Positions 36,732 to 48,089 are shown, counted from the stretch's first letter. The stretch: 64,000 nucleotides of DNA from Aquisalimonas sp. 2447 (GCF_012044895.1 NZ_CP050695.1:1394501-1458500); one strand, 5' to 3'. A program made the numbers and translations. The notes: generated from the sequence alone by a model not told the origin.

Positions 36732-39074
36732 ATGACTGAACCCCGGCAAGTCGGGCAGGGGCATCCCCCGCTCAGCCGACTGGCAGCGGATCCCTCAGCC
36801 TCGCCGCCATCGGCGCAGTCCGCCAGCGGTGATCTCACTCGTATCCGCCGTTACCATCAGGTCGGTCATCGCGGTGTGATCGTCTCCATGCTGGTCGCTG
36901 TTGCCATGGCGGCGGCATTTGCCGGGTTCGTTCCCTGGCAGTGGATTGCCGCCTGGTTGGGGACGTTCCTGGCCATCGGTGCCATCCGCCTGGTTGTTTT
37001 CAGTCACGTTGCCCATCGTGTGCCGGAAGGGCCGTCTCTGCGCTGGTGGGGACATTTGGCGGTGGTCCTGAGCCTGGCTCAGGGGCTTGCGTGGCTTCCT
37101 CTGTTGTGGTTTGCCCATGTCGCGGGAGCTGTCTCGGTGACTCTCCTGGTGGGGTTGGTATTCGGGCTCTTTGCCACCGGTATTGTCTCCATCGTGGGCC
37201 TGTATCCCCCGGTTTACTGGGCCTATGTTCTGCCTCTTGTGCTTGGTGGGTTCGCCTGGCTTACGGTGATCCCTGATCGGCAACCTGCTGTTGCACTGGC
37301 CTTCCTGGTGGCCGCGGGGTTCATGCTGCGCGGGGCCATCGACAGCAGTCGCCAGTTGCGCCGCAGCGTGGCACGCCGCCGGGAGACCAGTGAGCTTGCC
37401 CAGCGCCTGGGGCTCGCCAAGCGCCGGTTCCAGTCGACCCTGGCTTCCATCGGCGACGCTGTGATTACCACGGGCCCGGATGCCCGGGTGGAATACATGA
37501 ACCGCGCCGCTGAGCAGCTGACCGGCTGGACCGCTGAGCAGGCATCCGGGCGGCATCTCACCAGCGTTCTCGCCCTGGTGGATTCGGCCCCGGGGCAGGC
37601 GTTGACGGTGCTCATCGAGACCTGCCTGGCCCGCGGCGCCCCCGTGAATCGCGATGAAGATGCCCGTCTGCTGCCGCGGGGTGGTGATGGCGAAGAACGG
37701 CTGGTACAGATTGGTATCTCCCCGCTGCAGGATGATCCGGGCGAGGTTCGTGGTTTGGTGGCCGTGATCCGGGATGTGACTGAACTCCGTGGCATGGCGC
37801 GGCAGGTACGCCATCAGGGCCTCTACGACACGCTCACGGGGTTGCCGAACCGCCCGGGGTTTCAGGCGGTTCTCCGCGAAGTGCTTGCCGATCATGCGCG
37901 CAGCGAGCAACCAGCGGTGATGTGCTGGTTCGATCTGGATCGGTTCAAACTGGTGAACGACGCCTGCGGACATGCTGCCGGTGACGAGATGTTGCGCCAG
38001 ATCGCGGGGCAGATGCTGGTGCAGTTGCCCGAGGGCGCGACGCTGGCGCGCATGGGAGGCGACGAGTTCGCTCTGCTTTTGCCGGGCTATGATCTGGACC
38101 AGGCGACCGCACTGGCCGAAGGGATCCGCGACGAGATCGCCAGATTCCGCTTTCCCTGGGCGGACCGGGTCTTCAACCCGGGTGTCAGCGTCGGTGTGGT
38201 GACGGTGTCAGTCCGGGACGGGGTCGGTGCCATTCTCGCGGCCGCGGACACCGCCTGCTACATCGCCAAGGAGCAGGGGAGTAATCGGGTGCACGTGGCC
38301 GACCCCGACGATATAACCCTGTCGGATCGTCATGGCCAGGTGGAGTGGGCCGCCAAGGTGCAGAACGCCCTGGACGAGGATCGCTTCCGGTTGCGCTACC
38401 AGCGGCTGGAGGCGTTACAGCCGGATCTGCCCACCAAGGTGGAATTCCTGCTCACCATGATCGACGATGACGGCACCCTCGCCGGACCAGCACAGTTCCT
38501 CCCCGCGGCGGAGCGCTTCGGTCTCATGCCGGCGCTGGACCGTCATGTGGTACACATGGCGATGAACGTCGTCGTTCAGTGCCCGCGGGAGCTCGCGGGC
38601 GTCGAGCAATTTGCCATCAATCTCTCCGGGCAATCCATTAACGATCCGGAGTTTCTGGGTTTCGTTCTGGAGGCCGTGCGGGAGACCGGCGTGGATCCCA
38701 CGCGGTTGTGCTTCGAGATCACGGAAACAGCGGTGATCAGCAATATGACCCGGGCCCAGGCATTCATTGCCCGTCTGCGCGAGCAGGGCTGTCGTTTTTC
38801 CCTGGATGATTTCGGCAGCGGGTTGTCGTCGTTCGGTTATCTGCGGGCGCTGCCAGTGGATTGCCTGAAGATCGACGGCCAGTTCGTTCGAAACCTGGCT
38901 ACGGATCAGGTGGATCAGAGCATGGTCCGGTGCATCAATCAGGTGGGCCATACCATGGGCATGCTGACGGTGGCTGAGTTCGTGGAGGATGCAGCTGCCC
39001 TGGAGCGGGTGCGCGCGCTCGGAGTGGACTATGCCCAGGGGTATGCGGTCCATCATCCCGTGTTGTTATCCTGA
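36732..39074 (+). CDS. membrane PAS-GGDEF-EAL protein
   Basis: Cyclic-di-GMP signalling protein of 780 residues. About five hydrophobic helices (roughly residues 50-205) are followed by a PAS domain (about 225-350, ASIGDAVITTGPDARVEYMN), a GGDEF domain with an intact GGDEF signature (active-site positions 38058-38072), and an EAL domain. The EAL signature reads VEFLL, keeping Glu but replacing Ala; NLSGQSIND, EITETAVI, DDFGSG and KIDGQFV are conserved, so phosphodiesterase activity is possible. The start at 36732 has only a weak ribosome site; an upstream GTG at 36678 would add 18 residues. Confidence 0.88.
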   Translation: MTEPRQVGQGHPPLSRLAADPSASPPSAQSASGDLTRIRRYHQVGHRGVIVSMLVAVAMAAAFAGFVPWQWIAAWLGTFLAIGAIRLVVFSHVAHRVPEGPSLRWWGHLAVVLSLAQGLAWLPLLWFAHVAGAVSVTLLVGLVFGLFATGIVSIVGLYPPVYWAYVLPLVLGGFAWLTVIPDRQPAVALAFLVAAGFMLRGAIDSSRQLRRSVARRRETSELAQRLGLAKRRFQSTLASIGDAVITTGPDARVEYMNRAAEQLTGWTAEQASGRHLTSVLALVDSAPGQALTVLIETCLARGAPVNRDEDARLLPRGGDGEERLVQIGISPLQDDPGEVRGLVAVIRDVTELRGMARQVRHQGLYDTLTGLPNRPGFQAVLREVLADHARSEQPAVMCWFDLDRFKLVNDACGHAAGDEMLRQIAGQMLVQLPEGATLARMGGDEFALLLPGYDLDQATALAEGIRDEIARFRFPWADRVFNPGVSVGVVTVSVRDGVGAILAAADTACYIAKEQGSNRVHVADPDDITLSDRHGQVEWAAKVQNALDEDRFRLRYQRLEALQPDLPTKVEFLLTMIDDDGTLAGPAQFLPAAERFGLMPALDRHVVHMAMNVVVQCPRELAGVEQFAINLSGQSINDPEFLGFVLEAVRETGVDPTRLCFEITETAVISNMTRAQAFIARLREQGCRFSLDDFGSGLSSFGYLRALPVDCLKIDGQFVRNLATDQVDQSMVRCINQVGHTMGMLTVAEFVEDAAALERVRALGVDYAQGYAVHHPVLLS

Positions 39075-39132
39075 TCACGGACAACGGGCGAGGCCATGGG
39101 TTATGATGCTGCAACCTTGTCCGGGGTAGTGC

Positions 39133-39615
39133 ATGTTTGAAGCCCTGAAATCCCGATTGACCACCCCGCGGCGCGCGAGCCGCAGCCGAAATGATGTACT
39201 CGCCGAATGCAGCGATCTGGCACGGCTGGATCGTTTGCGTCGTCATGCGCGTGATCGTGACACCCGGCAACGGGCCGATGCGCGTTATCGGGCGTTGCTG
39301 GTGGGAGGTGACGCCAGCCTGCGTCTCGAGGACCGTGTTGCCGCTGTGCAGGTGTGTACCGACGATGCCGTTCTGGCCTACGTCGCCCGCAGTGCCCGTG
39401 AAGAGATCGTGCGGCGCGCCGCGCTTGATCGTCTGGACAGTGATCGGGTGCTCATGGAGGTGGCCCTCAACGACCCCATCGCCCGATTGCGGCGCCGGGC
39501 GGTGGCCATGATGAATGACCCGGAATTGCTGCAGAATGTGCTGCATCGAGGGCACCCCGACGACCCCCGCATCGCCCGCGACGCGGGGCGGCGACTACGT
39601 GAACTGCAGGTCTGA
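39133..39615 (+). CDS. small HEAT-repeat-like protein
   Basis: Protein of 160 residues, rich in Arg and Asp, predicted all-helical. Repeated patterns such as DRVAAVQVCTDDAVLAYVA, REEIVRRAALDRL and LRRRAVAMMNDPELL resemble HEAT units like those at the N-terminus of DUF349 proteins. No other domain is recognised. Its stop codon is followed after 3 nt by the thioesterase ATG, so the two are one operon. Confidence 0.65.
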   Translation: MFEALKSRLTTPRRASRSRNDVLAECSDLARLDRLRRHARDRDTRQRADARYRALLVGGDASLRLEDRVAAVQVCTDDAVLAYVARSAREEIVRRAALDRLDSDRVLMEVALNDPIARLRRRAVAMMNDPELLQNVLHRGHPDDPRIARDAGRRLRELQV

Positions 39616-39618
39616 GTG

Positions 39619-40137
39619 ATGGTCCTGTCGGAGCGGGTCATGGCCGCTGGCTGGCGTGTGCTGTTCCGCCTGCCGTCGGTGCGACGGTATTTCGGACGAC
39701 GGTTCTTCGATTCCATTCCCCACAGCCGGCGCCTGGGCCTTCGCGTGACCGATGTCGGTCGTGGTACATTCAAAGCGCGGATCGGCTATCGTGATGAACT
39801 GGTAGGCAACCCCTACCAGGGGCATCTCCACGGCGGCGTAGTGACAACGCTGATCGACCAGACCAGCGGCGCCGCAGCGTTCTTCAGCCTGACTCCACCG
39901 GAGTTCGTTGCCACCCTGGACCTGCGTATTGATCACCTGCGCCCGGCGGCGCCGGGGCGGACCGTCCATGCCCGCGCCCAGTGCTATCACCTGACCCGTC
40001 ACGTGGCCTTCGTGCGCTGTTGCGCCCATGACGGCAACCCGGACGATCCGGTGGCCACCAGCATCAGTGCCTTCATGCGCAACGGCAGCGTGCCCCTGCG
40101 CTTCGGCATTCGCCGTCGCCGGAAGATCAATACGTGA
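39619..40137 (+). CDS. PaaI-family hotdog thioesterase
   Basis: Thioesterase-like protein of 172 residues. NPYQGHLHGGVVTTLIDQTSGAAAF is the PaaI hotdog helix with the HGG motif (about residues 69-93). An N-terminal basic segment of about 35 residues precedes it. The GTG at 39616 is an alternative start. A REP block begins 15 nt after the stop. Confidence 0.83.
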   Translation: MVLSERVMAAGWRVLFRLPSVRRYFGRRFFDSIPHSRRLGLRVTDVGRGTFKARIGYRDELVGNPYQGHLHGGVVTTLIDQTSGAAAFFSLTPPEFVATLDLRIDHLRPAAPGRTVHARAQCYHLTRHVAFVRCCAHDGNPDDPVATSISAFMRNGSVPLRFGIRRRRKINT

Positions 40138-40152
40138 TCCGCTCGCCAGGCC

Positions 40153-40294
40153 GTAGGGTGGACCTTCAGGTCCACCGTTGCAGGCTCCGATGAACCACCT
40201 TGGCCTGCCTGTCGGGGGAAGGTGGCCCTGAAGGTCCACCCTACGGTGTTTGGCTTCTCTATCTGGAGACGGCGGACCTGAAGGTCCACCCTGC
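40153..40294. repeat. REP-like palindrome block 2 (three units)
   Basis: Units at 40153-40176 (direct), 40221-40244 and 40271-40294 (both inverted), all of the GTAGGGTGGACCTTCAGG type seen at 28842. The middle unit has lost one pair (GTGGCCC). The last has GCGGACC against GGTCCACC. The 190-bp spacer between the thioesterase and ETF-QO stops holds nothing else. Confidence 0.85.
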
Positions 40295-40327
40295 GGTCCT
40301 ATGGTCCGCCGCCGGGTGCTGCGGCCC

Positions 40328-41989
40328 CTACATGTTCGGGTAGTTCGGCCCGTCTCCGCCCTGCGGGACCACCCACTTGATGTTCTGGGTGGGGTCCTTG
40401 ATGTCGCAGGTCTTGCAGTGCACGCAGTTCTGGGCGTTGATTTGCAGGCGCGGGTTGGAGCCGTCGTCGTCGCGGACGATTTCGTACACGCCGGCCGGGC
40501 AGTAGCGCTGCTCCGGGGCGTCGTAGTGCTCCAGGTTGATCTGCACCGGGACGCTGTCATCCTTCAGCGTGAGATGGCTGGGCTGATCTTCCTCGTGGTT
40601 GGTGTTGGAGATGAACACCGAGCCGAGTTTGTCGAAGGTCAGCTTGCCGTCCGGCTTCGGGTACTGGATGGGCTTGTAGTCGGTCTTCTTGCCGATCTGT
40701 TCGTGGTCCGCGTGGTTGTTGAAGGTCCACGGCGCCTTGCCCCGGAAAATGTACGTATCCAGGGCCGAGTAGGCCATGCCGCCCCACAGGCCCCACTTGG
40801 CCATGGCCGGGCGGATGTTGCGCACGCGATAGAGCTCGTCCCAGATCCAGGACTTCTTCAGACCGTCCAGGTAGGCGGTAACTTCCTGGCCCGGGCTGTC
40901 GTCCTTCTGCAGCGTCTCGAACACGGCTTCCGCGGCCACCATGCCGGACTTCATGGCGTTGTGGGTGCCCTTGATCTTGGGCACATTCAGGAAGCCGGCA
41001 GAGTCGCCGATGAGTACGCCACCGGGGAAATGCACCTTGGGCATGGACTGGAAGCCCCCTTCCACCAGGGCACGGGCCCCGTAGGAGACCCGCCGGCCAC
41101 CCTCCAGGTACTTGCGGAACGCCGGATGGGTCTTCAGCCGCTGCATCTCATCGAAGGGAGAGAGGTAGGGGTTCTTGTAGTCCAGGCCGATGACATAACC
41201 GATGGAGACCAGGTTGTCCTCCAGGTGGTACATCCACGCGCCGCCATAGGTCTTACTGTCCACCGGCCAGCCTACCGAGTGCACCACCTTGCCCTGCTCG
41301 TGCTGTTCCGCGGGGACTTCCCACAGCTCCTTGATGCCGATGCCGTAGGTCTGCGGATCGGAGTCGCTGTCCAGCTTGAAGTTGGCAATCACTTCCTTGC
41401 TGGCGGAGCCGCGGCAGCCTTCGGCGAACAGGGTCTGCTTGGCGTGAAGCTCCACACCGGGTTCATAGTTGGGTCCCCGGGAGCCGTCAGCCTGTATGCC
41501 CATGTCGCCGGTGGCGATGCCCTTCACCGAGCCGTCATCGTGGTAGAGGACCTCGGCGGCGGCGAAGCCGGGATAGATCTCGGCACCGGCCTCCTCGGCC
41601 TGCTCCGCCAGCCAGCGGCACACGTTGCCGAGACTGACGATGTAGTTGCCGTGGTTGTGCATCTGCGGCGGCGTGGGCAGCTTGTAGGATTTGCTCTCGG
41701 TGAGCAGCAGGAAGCTGTCGTCGCCGGCAGGCGTGTTCAGCGGCGCGCCCTTGTCTTTCCAGTCCGGGATCAGCTCGTTCAGCGCCCGGGGCTCGATGAC
41801 GGCGCCGGAGAGGATATGCGCGCCCACCTCGGAACCCTTTTCCACCACGCACACGGCGAAGTCGTCGTTACCGGCTTCCTGGGCGAGCTGACGCAGCCGG
41901 ATCGCCGCCGCAAGCCCGGAGGGCCCGGCGCCGACGATCAGGACGTCGAATTCCATGCTTTCGCGTTCCACGGCTTCGTTCTCAGCCAT
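40328..41989 (-). CDS. electron transfer flavoprotein-ubiquinone oxidoreductase
   Basis: Membrane-associated flavoprotein of 553 residues that passes electrons from acyl-CoA dehydrogenases, via ETF, to ubiquinone. FAD binding is shown by [15 protein letters not shown] (about residue 15). The C-terminal 4Fe-4S ligands are in RYCPAGVYE and [19 protein letters not shown] precedes the start. It sits beside two acyl-CoA dehydrogenases that would use it; the ETF subunits are not in the window. Confidence 0.94.
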   Translation of the reverse strand: MAENEAVERESMEFDVLIVGAGPSGLAAAIRLRQLAQEAGNDDFAVCVVEKGSEVGAHILSGAVIEPRALNELIPDWKDKGAPLNTPAGDDSFLLLTESKSYKLPTPPQMHNHGNYIVSLGNVCRWLAEQAEEAGAEIYPGFAAAEVLYHDDGSVKGIATGDMGIQADGSRGPNYEPGVELHAKQTLFAEGCRGSASKEVIANFKLDSDSDPQTYGIGIKELWEVPAEQHEQGKVVHSVGWPVDSKTYGGAWMYHLEDNLVSIGYVIGLDYKNPYLSPFDEMQRLKTHPAFRKYLEGGRRVSYGARALVEGGFQSMPKVHFPGGVLIGDSAGFLNVPKIKGTHNAMKSGMVAAEAVFETLQKDDSPGQEVTAYLDGLKKSWIWDELYRVRNIRPAMAKWGLWGGMAYSALDTYIFRGKAPWTFNNHADHEQIGKKTDYKPIQYPKPDGKLTFDKLGSVFISNTNHEEDQPSHLTLKDDSVPVQINLEHYDAPEQRYCPAGVYEIVRDDDGSNPRLQINAQNCVHCKTCDIKDPTQNIKWVVPQGGDGPNYPNM

Positions 41990-42065
41990 TGATTGTTCCT
42001 CCTGCTAGCGCGGCGCAGGCCGCCCGGCGGACGGCCTGACAGGTCCGTGCCCCTGCGGGGCCGTA

Positions 42066-43244
<1,179 letters not shown>

Positions 43245-43312
43245 GGTCTGCTCCTCCGTCAGGGATATTCCAGCGGGCCGGACTGATCATTCACGTGAAC
43301 GTCAGCAGTCCG

Positions 43313-44521
43313 TTACCCGTCCATACGTTCCACAACGGCGGCAACCCCCTGTCCCACACCGATGCACATGGTCACCAGGGCATACCGGCCCCGGATAGCC
43401 TCCAGCTGGCGCACTGCCGTGAGCAACAGGCGCGCGCCGGAGCAGCCCAGCGGATGCCCGATGGCGATGGCGCCGCCATTCGGGTTCAGCCGCGGGTCGT
43501 CGTCGGCGAGGCCCAGCAGCTGGGTGCAGCCCAGAACCTGAGCGGCAAAGGCCTCGTTGAGTTCAATGACGTCGAGATCGTCCAGGCCGATGCCGGCGCG
43601 CTCCAGTGCCTTGCGCGAGGCCGGGACCGGGCCGAGCCCCATGGTGCGTGGTTCCACGCCGGCGACCGCGCCGGAGAGGATGCGTGCCCGGGGTGCGAGA
43701 CCGGCCTTGTCGCCGGCGGCGCGGGTACCGATGAGCATTGCCGCCGCGCCGTCGTTGATGCCCGAGGCGTTGCCGGCGGTGGTCACTCCGCCCTCGAACA
43801 GGCTGGGTAGTTTGGCCAGCTTGTCCGCGGTGCTCTCCGGGCGCGGATGCTCATCCTCACTCACGGTGATCGGCGGTTTCTTGCGCCCCTGGGGCACCTC
43901 CACCGGTAGCAGTTCGGTGTCGTAGAAGCCGGCATCCTTCGCCTGCGCGTACTTCGCCTGGGACCAGGCGGCGAAGGCGTCGGCGCGCTCCCGGCTGATG
44001 CCCAGATCGGCGGCTACGTTGTCCGCCGTCTCCGGCATGGTGTCGCCGCCGTACTGCTCCAGCACCTTCGGGTTCGGGAAGCGGGCGCCGATGGTGGAGT
44101 CGAACACGCGGATGTCGCGGCTATACGCGCTCTCGGCCTTGGCCATGACGAAGGGCGCCCGGCTCATGCTCTCCGAGCCGCCGGCAATGAACAGCTGGCC
44201 CTCGCCGGCGTGGGCAGCACGGGCTGCGTCGATGGAGGCGGCCAGGCCTGAGCCGCACAGCCGGTTCACGGTCTGCCCGGCCACGTCCACCGGCAGGCCG
44301 GCCAGCAGGCCGGCGTGGCGTGCCAGGTTGCGTGCGTCCTCACCCGCCTGGTTGGTACAGCCGGCGACCACGTCCTCGACCATGCCGGCGTCCAGGCTGT
44401 TGCGCCCTACCACATGGCGGATGCAGTGAGCCATCAGGTCGTCGGGCCGTACCTTCGCGAGGGCGCCGGCATGGCGGCCGATGGGTGTGCGAATTCCGTC
44501 GTAGACGTAGGCGTCGAGCAT
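43313..44521 (-). CDS. acetyl-CoA acyltransferase, 3-oxoadipyl-CoA thiolase-like
   Basis: Thiolase of 402 residues. CTNQAGEDARNLAR and RAPFVMAKAESAYSRD are characteristic of PcaF/PaaJ-type thiolases acting on 3-oxoadipyl-CoA. Active-site Cys lies in NRLCGSG (near 90), with GHPLGCSG and CIGVGQG at the C-terminus. It differs clearly from the thiolase at 1357. With gcdH it may complete degradation of dicarboxylic or aromatic acids. Exact substrate is inferred. Confidence 0.88.
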   Translation of the reverse strand: MLDAYVYDGIRTPIGRHAGALAKVRPDDLMAHCIRHVVGRNSLDAGMVEDVVAGCTNQAGEDARNLARHAGLLAGLPVDVAGQTVNRLCGSGLAASIDAARAAHAGEGQLFIAGGSESMSRAPFVMAKAESAYSRDIRVFDSTIGARFPNPKVLEQYGGDTMPETADNVAADLGISRERADAFAAWSQAKYAQAKDAGFYDTELLPVEVPQGRKKPPITVSEDEHPRPESTADKLAKLPSLFEGGVTTAGNASGINDGAAAMLIGTRAAGDKAGLAPRARILSGAVAGVEPRTMGLGPVPASRKALERAGIGLDDLDVIELNEAFAAQVLGCTQLLGLADDDPRLNPNGGAIAIGHPLGCSGARLLLTAVRQLEAIRGRYALVTMCIGVGQGVAAVVERMDG

Positions 44522-44719
44522 TATTCAGTCTCCTGGCCGGTTCCCGTCGTCAGGCAGTGCCGTCGGCATGATGACTCATCGCCGGGCCACGCGTGCCCAT
44601 CAAACACTCGCGACGCCGACTCTTTCCTCAACTCCACAGTCTCCCATATTCGCCGGGTTGCGTACTCAACCGGTGTATCGCCGATCGCATGGGACTGTAG
44701 CGGAGCATCTGTCTTGCCG

Positions 44720-44734
44720 TTTCGCTAAGCGAAA
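44720..44734. promoter_or_regulatory. perfect palindrome TTTCGCTAAGCGAAA (candidate operator)
   Basis: Arms of 7 bp around one base, fitting the T-N11-A pattern of LysR-type sites. It lies in the 363-bp divergent spacer (44522-44884) between the thiolase-gcdH unit and the acyl-CoA dehydrogenase-ligase unit. Nothing else was recognised in this spacer except a TTGACC (44756-44761) that could be a -35 element. No regulator gene is adjacent. Confidence 0.5.
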
Positions 44735-44884
44735 TAGCGTTCCAAAAACTTGACCAAGAGAATAGTTCGTGCCAGATTTCAATGCAAATCCGGCGCGCCG
44801 AAAGATGCCTCCCGCTAGAATGGTGGCCAGCGCCTTTGGGAATGCCCACCTCCGTTTTCGACGATTGCTTGAGAGGATGTACCC

Positions 44885-46039
44885 ATGATCAGAGACCAGG
44901 AGACGTTGAACACGCTCCTCGACACGGTCAGCCGTTTCGTGCGCGAACGCCTGGTGCCCAGGGAACAGGAGGTGGCGGAGAACGACCGCATCCCTGACGA
45001 GATCGTCCAGGAGATGAAGGAACTGGGTCTGTTCGGCCTGTCGATCCCTGAAGAGTACGGCGGCCTGGGCCTGACCATGGAAGAGGAGGCGTTGGTGGCC
45101 CTCGAACTGGGTCAGACCTCGCCGGCCTTCCGCTCCATCATGGGCACCAACAACGGCATCGGCTCCCAGGGCATCATCATGGACGGCACCGACGAGCAGA
45201 AGGAGCGCTATCTGCCGCGCATGGCCACCGGCGAGATTATCGGCTCCTTCGCGCTCACGGAACCCGATGTGGGTTCCGATGCCGGTTCGGTGAAGACTAC
45301 AGCCATCCGTGACGGCGACCACTATGTCATCAACGGCACCAAGCGGTACATCACCAACGCCCCCTACGCCAGCGTGTTCACGCTGATGGCGCGCACGGAT
45401 CCGTCGCAGAAGGGTCCGGGCGGGGTGTCCGCGTTCCTGGTGGACGCCGACACCCCGGGGATCACCCTGGGCAAACCGGACAAAAAGATGGGGCAGAGCG
45501 GCTCCCACACCTGCGATGTGATCTTCGAGGACGCCCGGGTGCCCGCCGAGGCCATCATTGGTGGTGAGGAAGGCAAGGGCTTCAAGACCGCCATGAAAGT
45601 GCTTGATCGTGGACGGCTGCACATCTCCGCGGTCTGCACCGGTGTCGCCGAGCGTCTGATCGACGAAGCCCTGCGCTTCGCCACCGAGCGCAAGCAGTTC
45701 GGCAAGCATCTCTCCGAGCATCAGCTGATCCAGGCGATGCTGGCCGACAGCAAGGCCGAGGCCTTCGCCGGTCGCTCCATGGTTCTTGAGGCCGCGCGGA
45801 AAAAAGATGCCGGCGAGCGTGTGAGCACCGAGGCCTCCTGCTGCAAGCTCTTCTGCGCGGAAATGGTGGGGCGGGTCGCTGATCGCGCCGTGCAGATCCA
45901 CGGCGGTGCCGGCTACATTTCCGAATACCCGGTGGAGCGCTTCTACCGGGACGTGCGGCTGTTCCGGCTCTACGAGGGTACCAGTCAGATCCAGCAGATC
46001 GTTATTGCGCGCAACATGGCGAAAGAGCTCACGGGCTAA
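44885..46039 (+). CDS. acyl-CoA dehydrogenase, short/medium-chain type
   Basis: Flavoenzyme of 384 residues. SFALTEPDVGSDAGS and the C-terminal RLYEGTSQIQQIVIAR with catalytic Glu364 mark the standard ACAD fold. It introduces the 2,3-double bond in an acyl-CoA and donates electrons to ETF. A ligase gene starts 9 nt after its stop, so the two probably act on the same acid. Chain-length preference is not visible. Confidence 0.93.
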   Translation: MIRDQETLNTLLDTVSRFVRERLVPREQEVAENDRIPDEIVQEMKELGLFGLSIPEEYGGLGLTMEEEALVALELGQTSPAFRSIMGTNNGIGSQGIIMDGTDEQKERYLPRMATGEIIGSFALTEPDVGSDAGSVKTTAIRDGDHYVINGTKRYITNAPYASVFTLMARTDPSQKGPGGVSAFLVDADTPGITLGKPDKKMGQSGSHTCDVIFEDARVPAEAIIGGEEGKGFKTAMKVLDRGRLHISAVCTGVAERLIDEALRFATERKQFGKHLSEHQLIQAMLADSKAEAFAGRSMVLEAARKKDAGERVSTEASCCKLFCAEMVGRVADRAVQIHGGAGYISEYPVERFYRDVRLFRLYEGTSQIQQIVIARNMAKELTG

Positions 46040-46048
46040 GAGGGCACC

Positions 46049-47635
46049 ATGACCGAGGCACAGATGCCGGACGAACAGGTTCGGGGCCGTTGGGCCAGTG
46101 ACATCGTTACGGAGCTGCCGCGGCGGATCAGCCATGCCCCCCTGGCCTGGGCTGAACGCACCCCGTCGGCGACTGCCGTTGTTGACGGTGACGTGGTCTG
46201 GACCTATGCGGATCTCGCCCAGGCCGTCGATGAGATGCGTGAGCGCCTGAGGACGACAGGCGTGCGGCCCGGGGATCGGATCATGGTCCTGAACGAGAAC
46301 TGCCGGGCCCTGGTGGCGACCATCCTTGCCGCCAGCGAGATGGACGTCTGGTGCGCCGTGGTCAGTGCGCGCCTGTCCGCCGCCGAGATCGAGATCATTG
46401 CCGGAAGCTGTCAGCCCCGGCTGATGGTGTTCACCACCGGCGGCTCGCCGGATGCGGCTGGTCCTCTGGCAGACGGCTACGGCGCTGAACGTATGGACTC
46501 CCCGCGCCTGGGCGAGATCGCCCTCGGGCCGGTGCAGGAGCAGGTGCAGCCGGAGCCGGTTCACCACGACGGCGCCGAACAGGTGGCCACGCTGATCTAT
46601 ACCTCGGGGACCACCGGGGCGCCCAAGGGCGTGATGCTGACCCACCGCAACATGCTGTTTGTCGCCGCCATCTCCGGTGGTCTGCGTGATCTGCAGTCGT
46701 CGGACCGGGTCTACGGTGTACTCCCCATATCGCATGTGTTCGGGTTGTCCAGCATGTTTCTGGGCACCCTGTTCGCCGGTGCCACTCTGCAGCTCAGTGC
46801 CCGTTTTGATCCTGCGGCGCTGGCGAAGGCGCTTGGCAATGACGATCTTACGGTGTTGCAGGGCGTCCCGGCCATGTTCCAGCGGCTGCTGGAGTACCTG
46901 AACACCAACGCGCTGTCGCTGCAGGCCCCGAAGCTGCGTTACATGTCCGTCGGCGGTGCGCCATTGGACCCGGCGGTGAAGCAGCGCATCGAGCAGGCCT
47001 TTGGCCTCAAGCTCCACAATGGCTACGGGCTGACCGAGTCGTCGCCGACCATCTCGCAGACACGCCTCACCGATCCCCTGGACAACACCTCATGCGGTCC
47101 GGTGCTGCCGCTGCTGTCCTACCGGCTGCAGGGGTACGACGGCATGCCCGTTGGCGAAGGCGAAGTGGGCGAGCTGTGGGTGCGCGGGCCGACGGTGATG
47201 AAGGGGTACTACCGACGCCCGGATGCCACCGCCGAGGTCATCGATGAAAACGGCTGGCTGAACACCGGTGACATGGCGCGCATCGACGAGTGCGGCAATC
47301 TGCACATCGTTGGTCGCACCAAGGAGCTCATCATCCGCTCCGGCTTCAATGTCTACCCGCCGGATGTGGAGGCGGTGCTCACTGCCCACCCGGAGGTGAC
47401 CCTGTCGGCGGTGGTGGGTCGGCCGGTGGAAGGCAACGAGGAAGTTGTGGCCTACGTCCAGCTTGCGCCGGGCAGCACCACCACTGCGGAAGATCTTCGT
47501 GCCTTCGCCGCCGAGCGTCTGGCGCCTTACAAGCGGCCGTCGGAAGTGGTGTTGATGGAGGCGTTGCCGGCAACGCCCACGGGCAAGATTCTCAAGGGCA
47601 AACTCAACGACATGATTGCGGCTGGCACGGTCTGA
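46049..47635 (+). CDS. acyl-CoA synthetase (AMP-forming)
   Basis: Adenylate-forming ligase of 528 residues. P-loop IYTSGTTGAPKGVMLTH (about 190), YGLTESSP, GWLNTGDMARID, GRTKELIIRSGFNVYP and the C-terminal catalytic Lys in PTGKILK are all present. It activates a carboxylic acid to its CoA ester for the dehydrogenase encoded just before it. FadD/FcsA-like; the substrate is unknown. Confidence 0.92.
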   Translation: MTEAQMPDEQVRGRWASDIVTELPRRISHAPLAWAERTPSATAVVDGDVVWTYADLAQAVDEMRERLRTTGVRPGDRIMVLNENCRALVATILAASEMDVWCAVVSARLSAAEIEIIAGSCQPRLMVFTTGGSPDAAGPLADGYGAERMDSPRLGEIALGPVQEQVQPEPVHHDGAEQVATLIYTSGTTGAPKGVMLTHRNMLFVAAISGGLRDLQSSDRVYGVLPISHVFGLSSMFLGTLFAGATLQLSARFDPAALAKALGNDDLTVLQGVPAMFQRLLEYLNTNALSLQAPKLRYMSVGGAPLDPAVKQRIEQAFGLKLHNGYGLTESSPTISQTRLTDPLDNTSCGPVLPLLSYRLQGYDGMPVGEGEVGELWVRGPTVMKGYYRRPDATAEVIDENGWLNTGDMARIDECGNLHIVGRTKELIIRSGFNVYPPDVEAVLTAHPEVTLSAVVGRPVEGNEEVVAYVQLAPGSTTTAEDLRAFAAERLAPYKRPSEVVLMEALPATPTGKILKGKLNDMIAAGTV

Positions 47636-47666
47636 GCAGGCTGGCGTTTTACCGGGAGAAGCGACT

Positions 47667-48089
47667 GTGACAGATGATCACGGGCACGAAACGGCGGAAG
47701 GTTTCCATGGCCTGGTCGGGCACCGGCTGACGCGCTGGGAGCAGGATTTCGCGGAACTGCAACTGGACGTCCAGCCCAGGCACCTGAACCGCGGTGGCGT
47801 CCTGCACGGCGGCGTCCTCTCCACCCTGATCGATGCCGTATGTGGCTTTGCCGGCTGCTACACCGACGATCCCAACGAGAAACGCGGCTGTATCACCCTG
47901 TCGCTGACGGTGAGCTTCACCGGTCAGGTGAACGGCGGCATCATTCGCGCCGTCGGCCGCCGGCGGGCCGGCGGGCGGCGCATTTACACCGCCACCGGCG
48001 AAGTCTATGACGAACAGGGCGAGCTGATCGCCCTGGGCGAGGGCACGTTCCGCCTGCGTTCCCGCCCGGCCGACTCCGGCGACGACTAA
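47667..48089 (+). CDS. PaaI-family thioesterase
   Basis: Hotdog thioesterase of 140 residues. GVLHGGVLSTLIDAVCGFAG is the PaaI active-site helix with HGG and catalytic Asp. The GTG start at 47667 has GGGAG 8 nt upstream. It follows the ligase by 31 nt. It could release CoA from dead-end thioesters in the same pathway. Confidence 0.86.
   Translation: MTDDHGHETAEGFHGLVGHRLTRWEQDFAELQLDVQPRHLNRGGVLHGGVLSTLIDAVCGFAGCYTDDPNEKRGCITLSLTVSFTGQVNGGIIRAVGRRRAGGRRIYTATGEVYDEQGELIALGEGTFRLRSRPADSGDD

Noticed and set aside
40250-41992. Long open frame opposite ETF-QO
   Set aside because: Shadow frame caused by high GC; the minus-strand protein has complete family motifs.
44666-47017. Very long minus-strand open frame
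   Set aside because: It covers the acyl-CoA dehydrogenase and ligase genes, is His/Gly/Arg-rich and has no domain; a GC-bias artefact.
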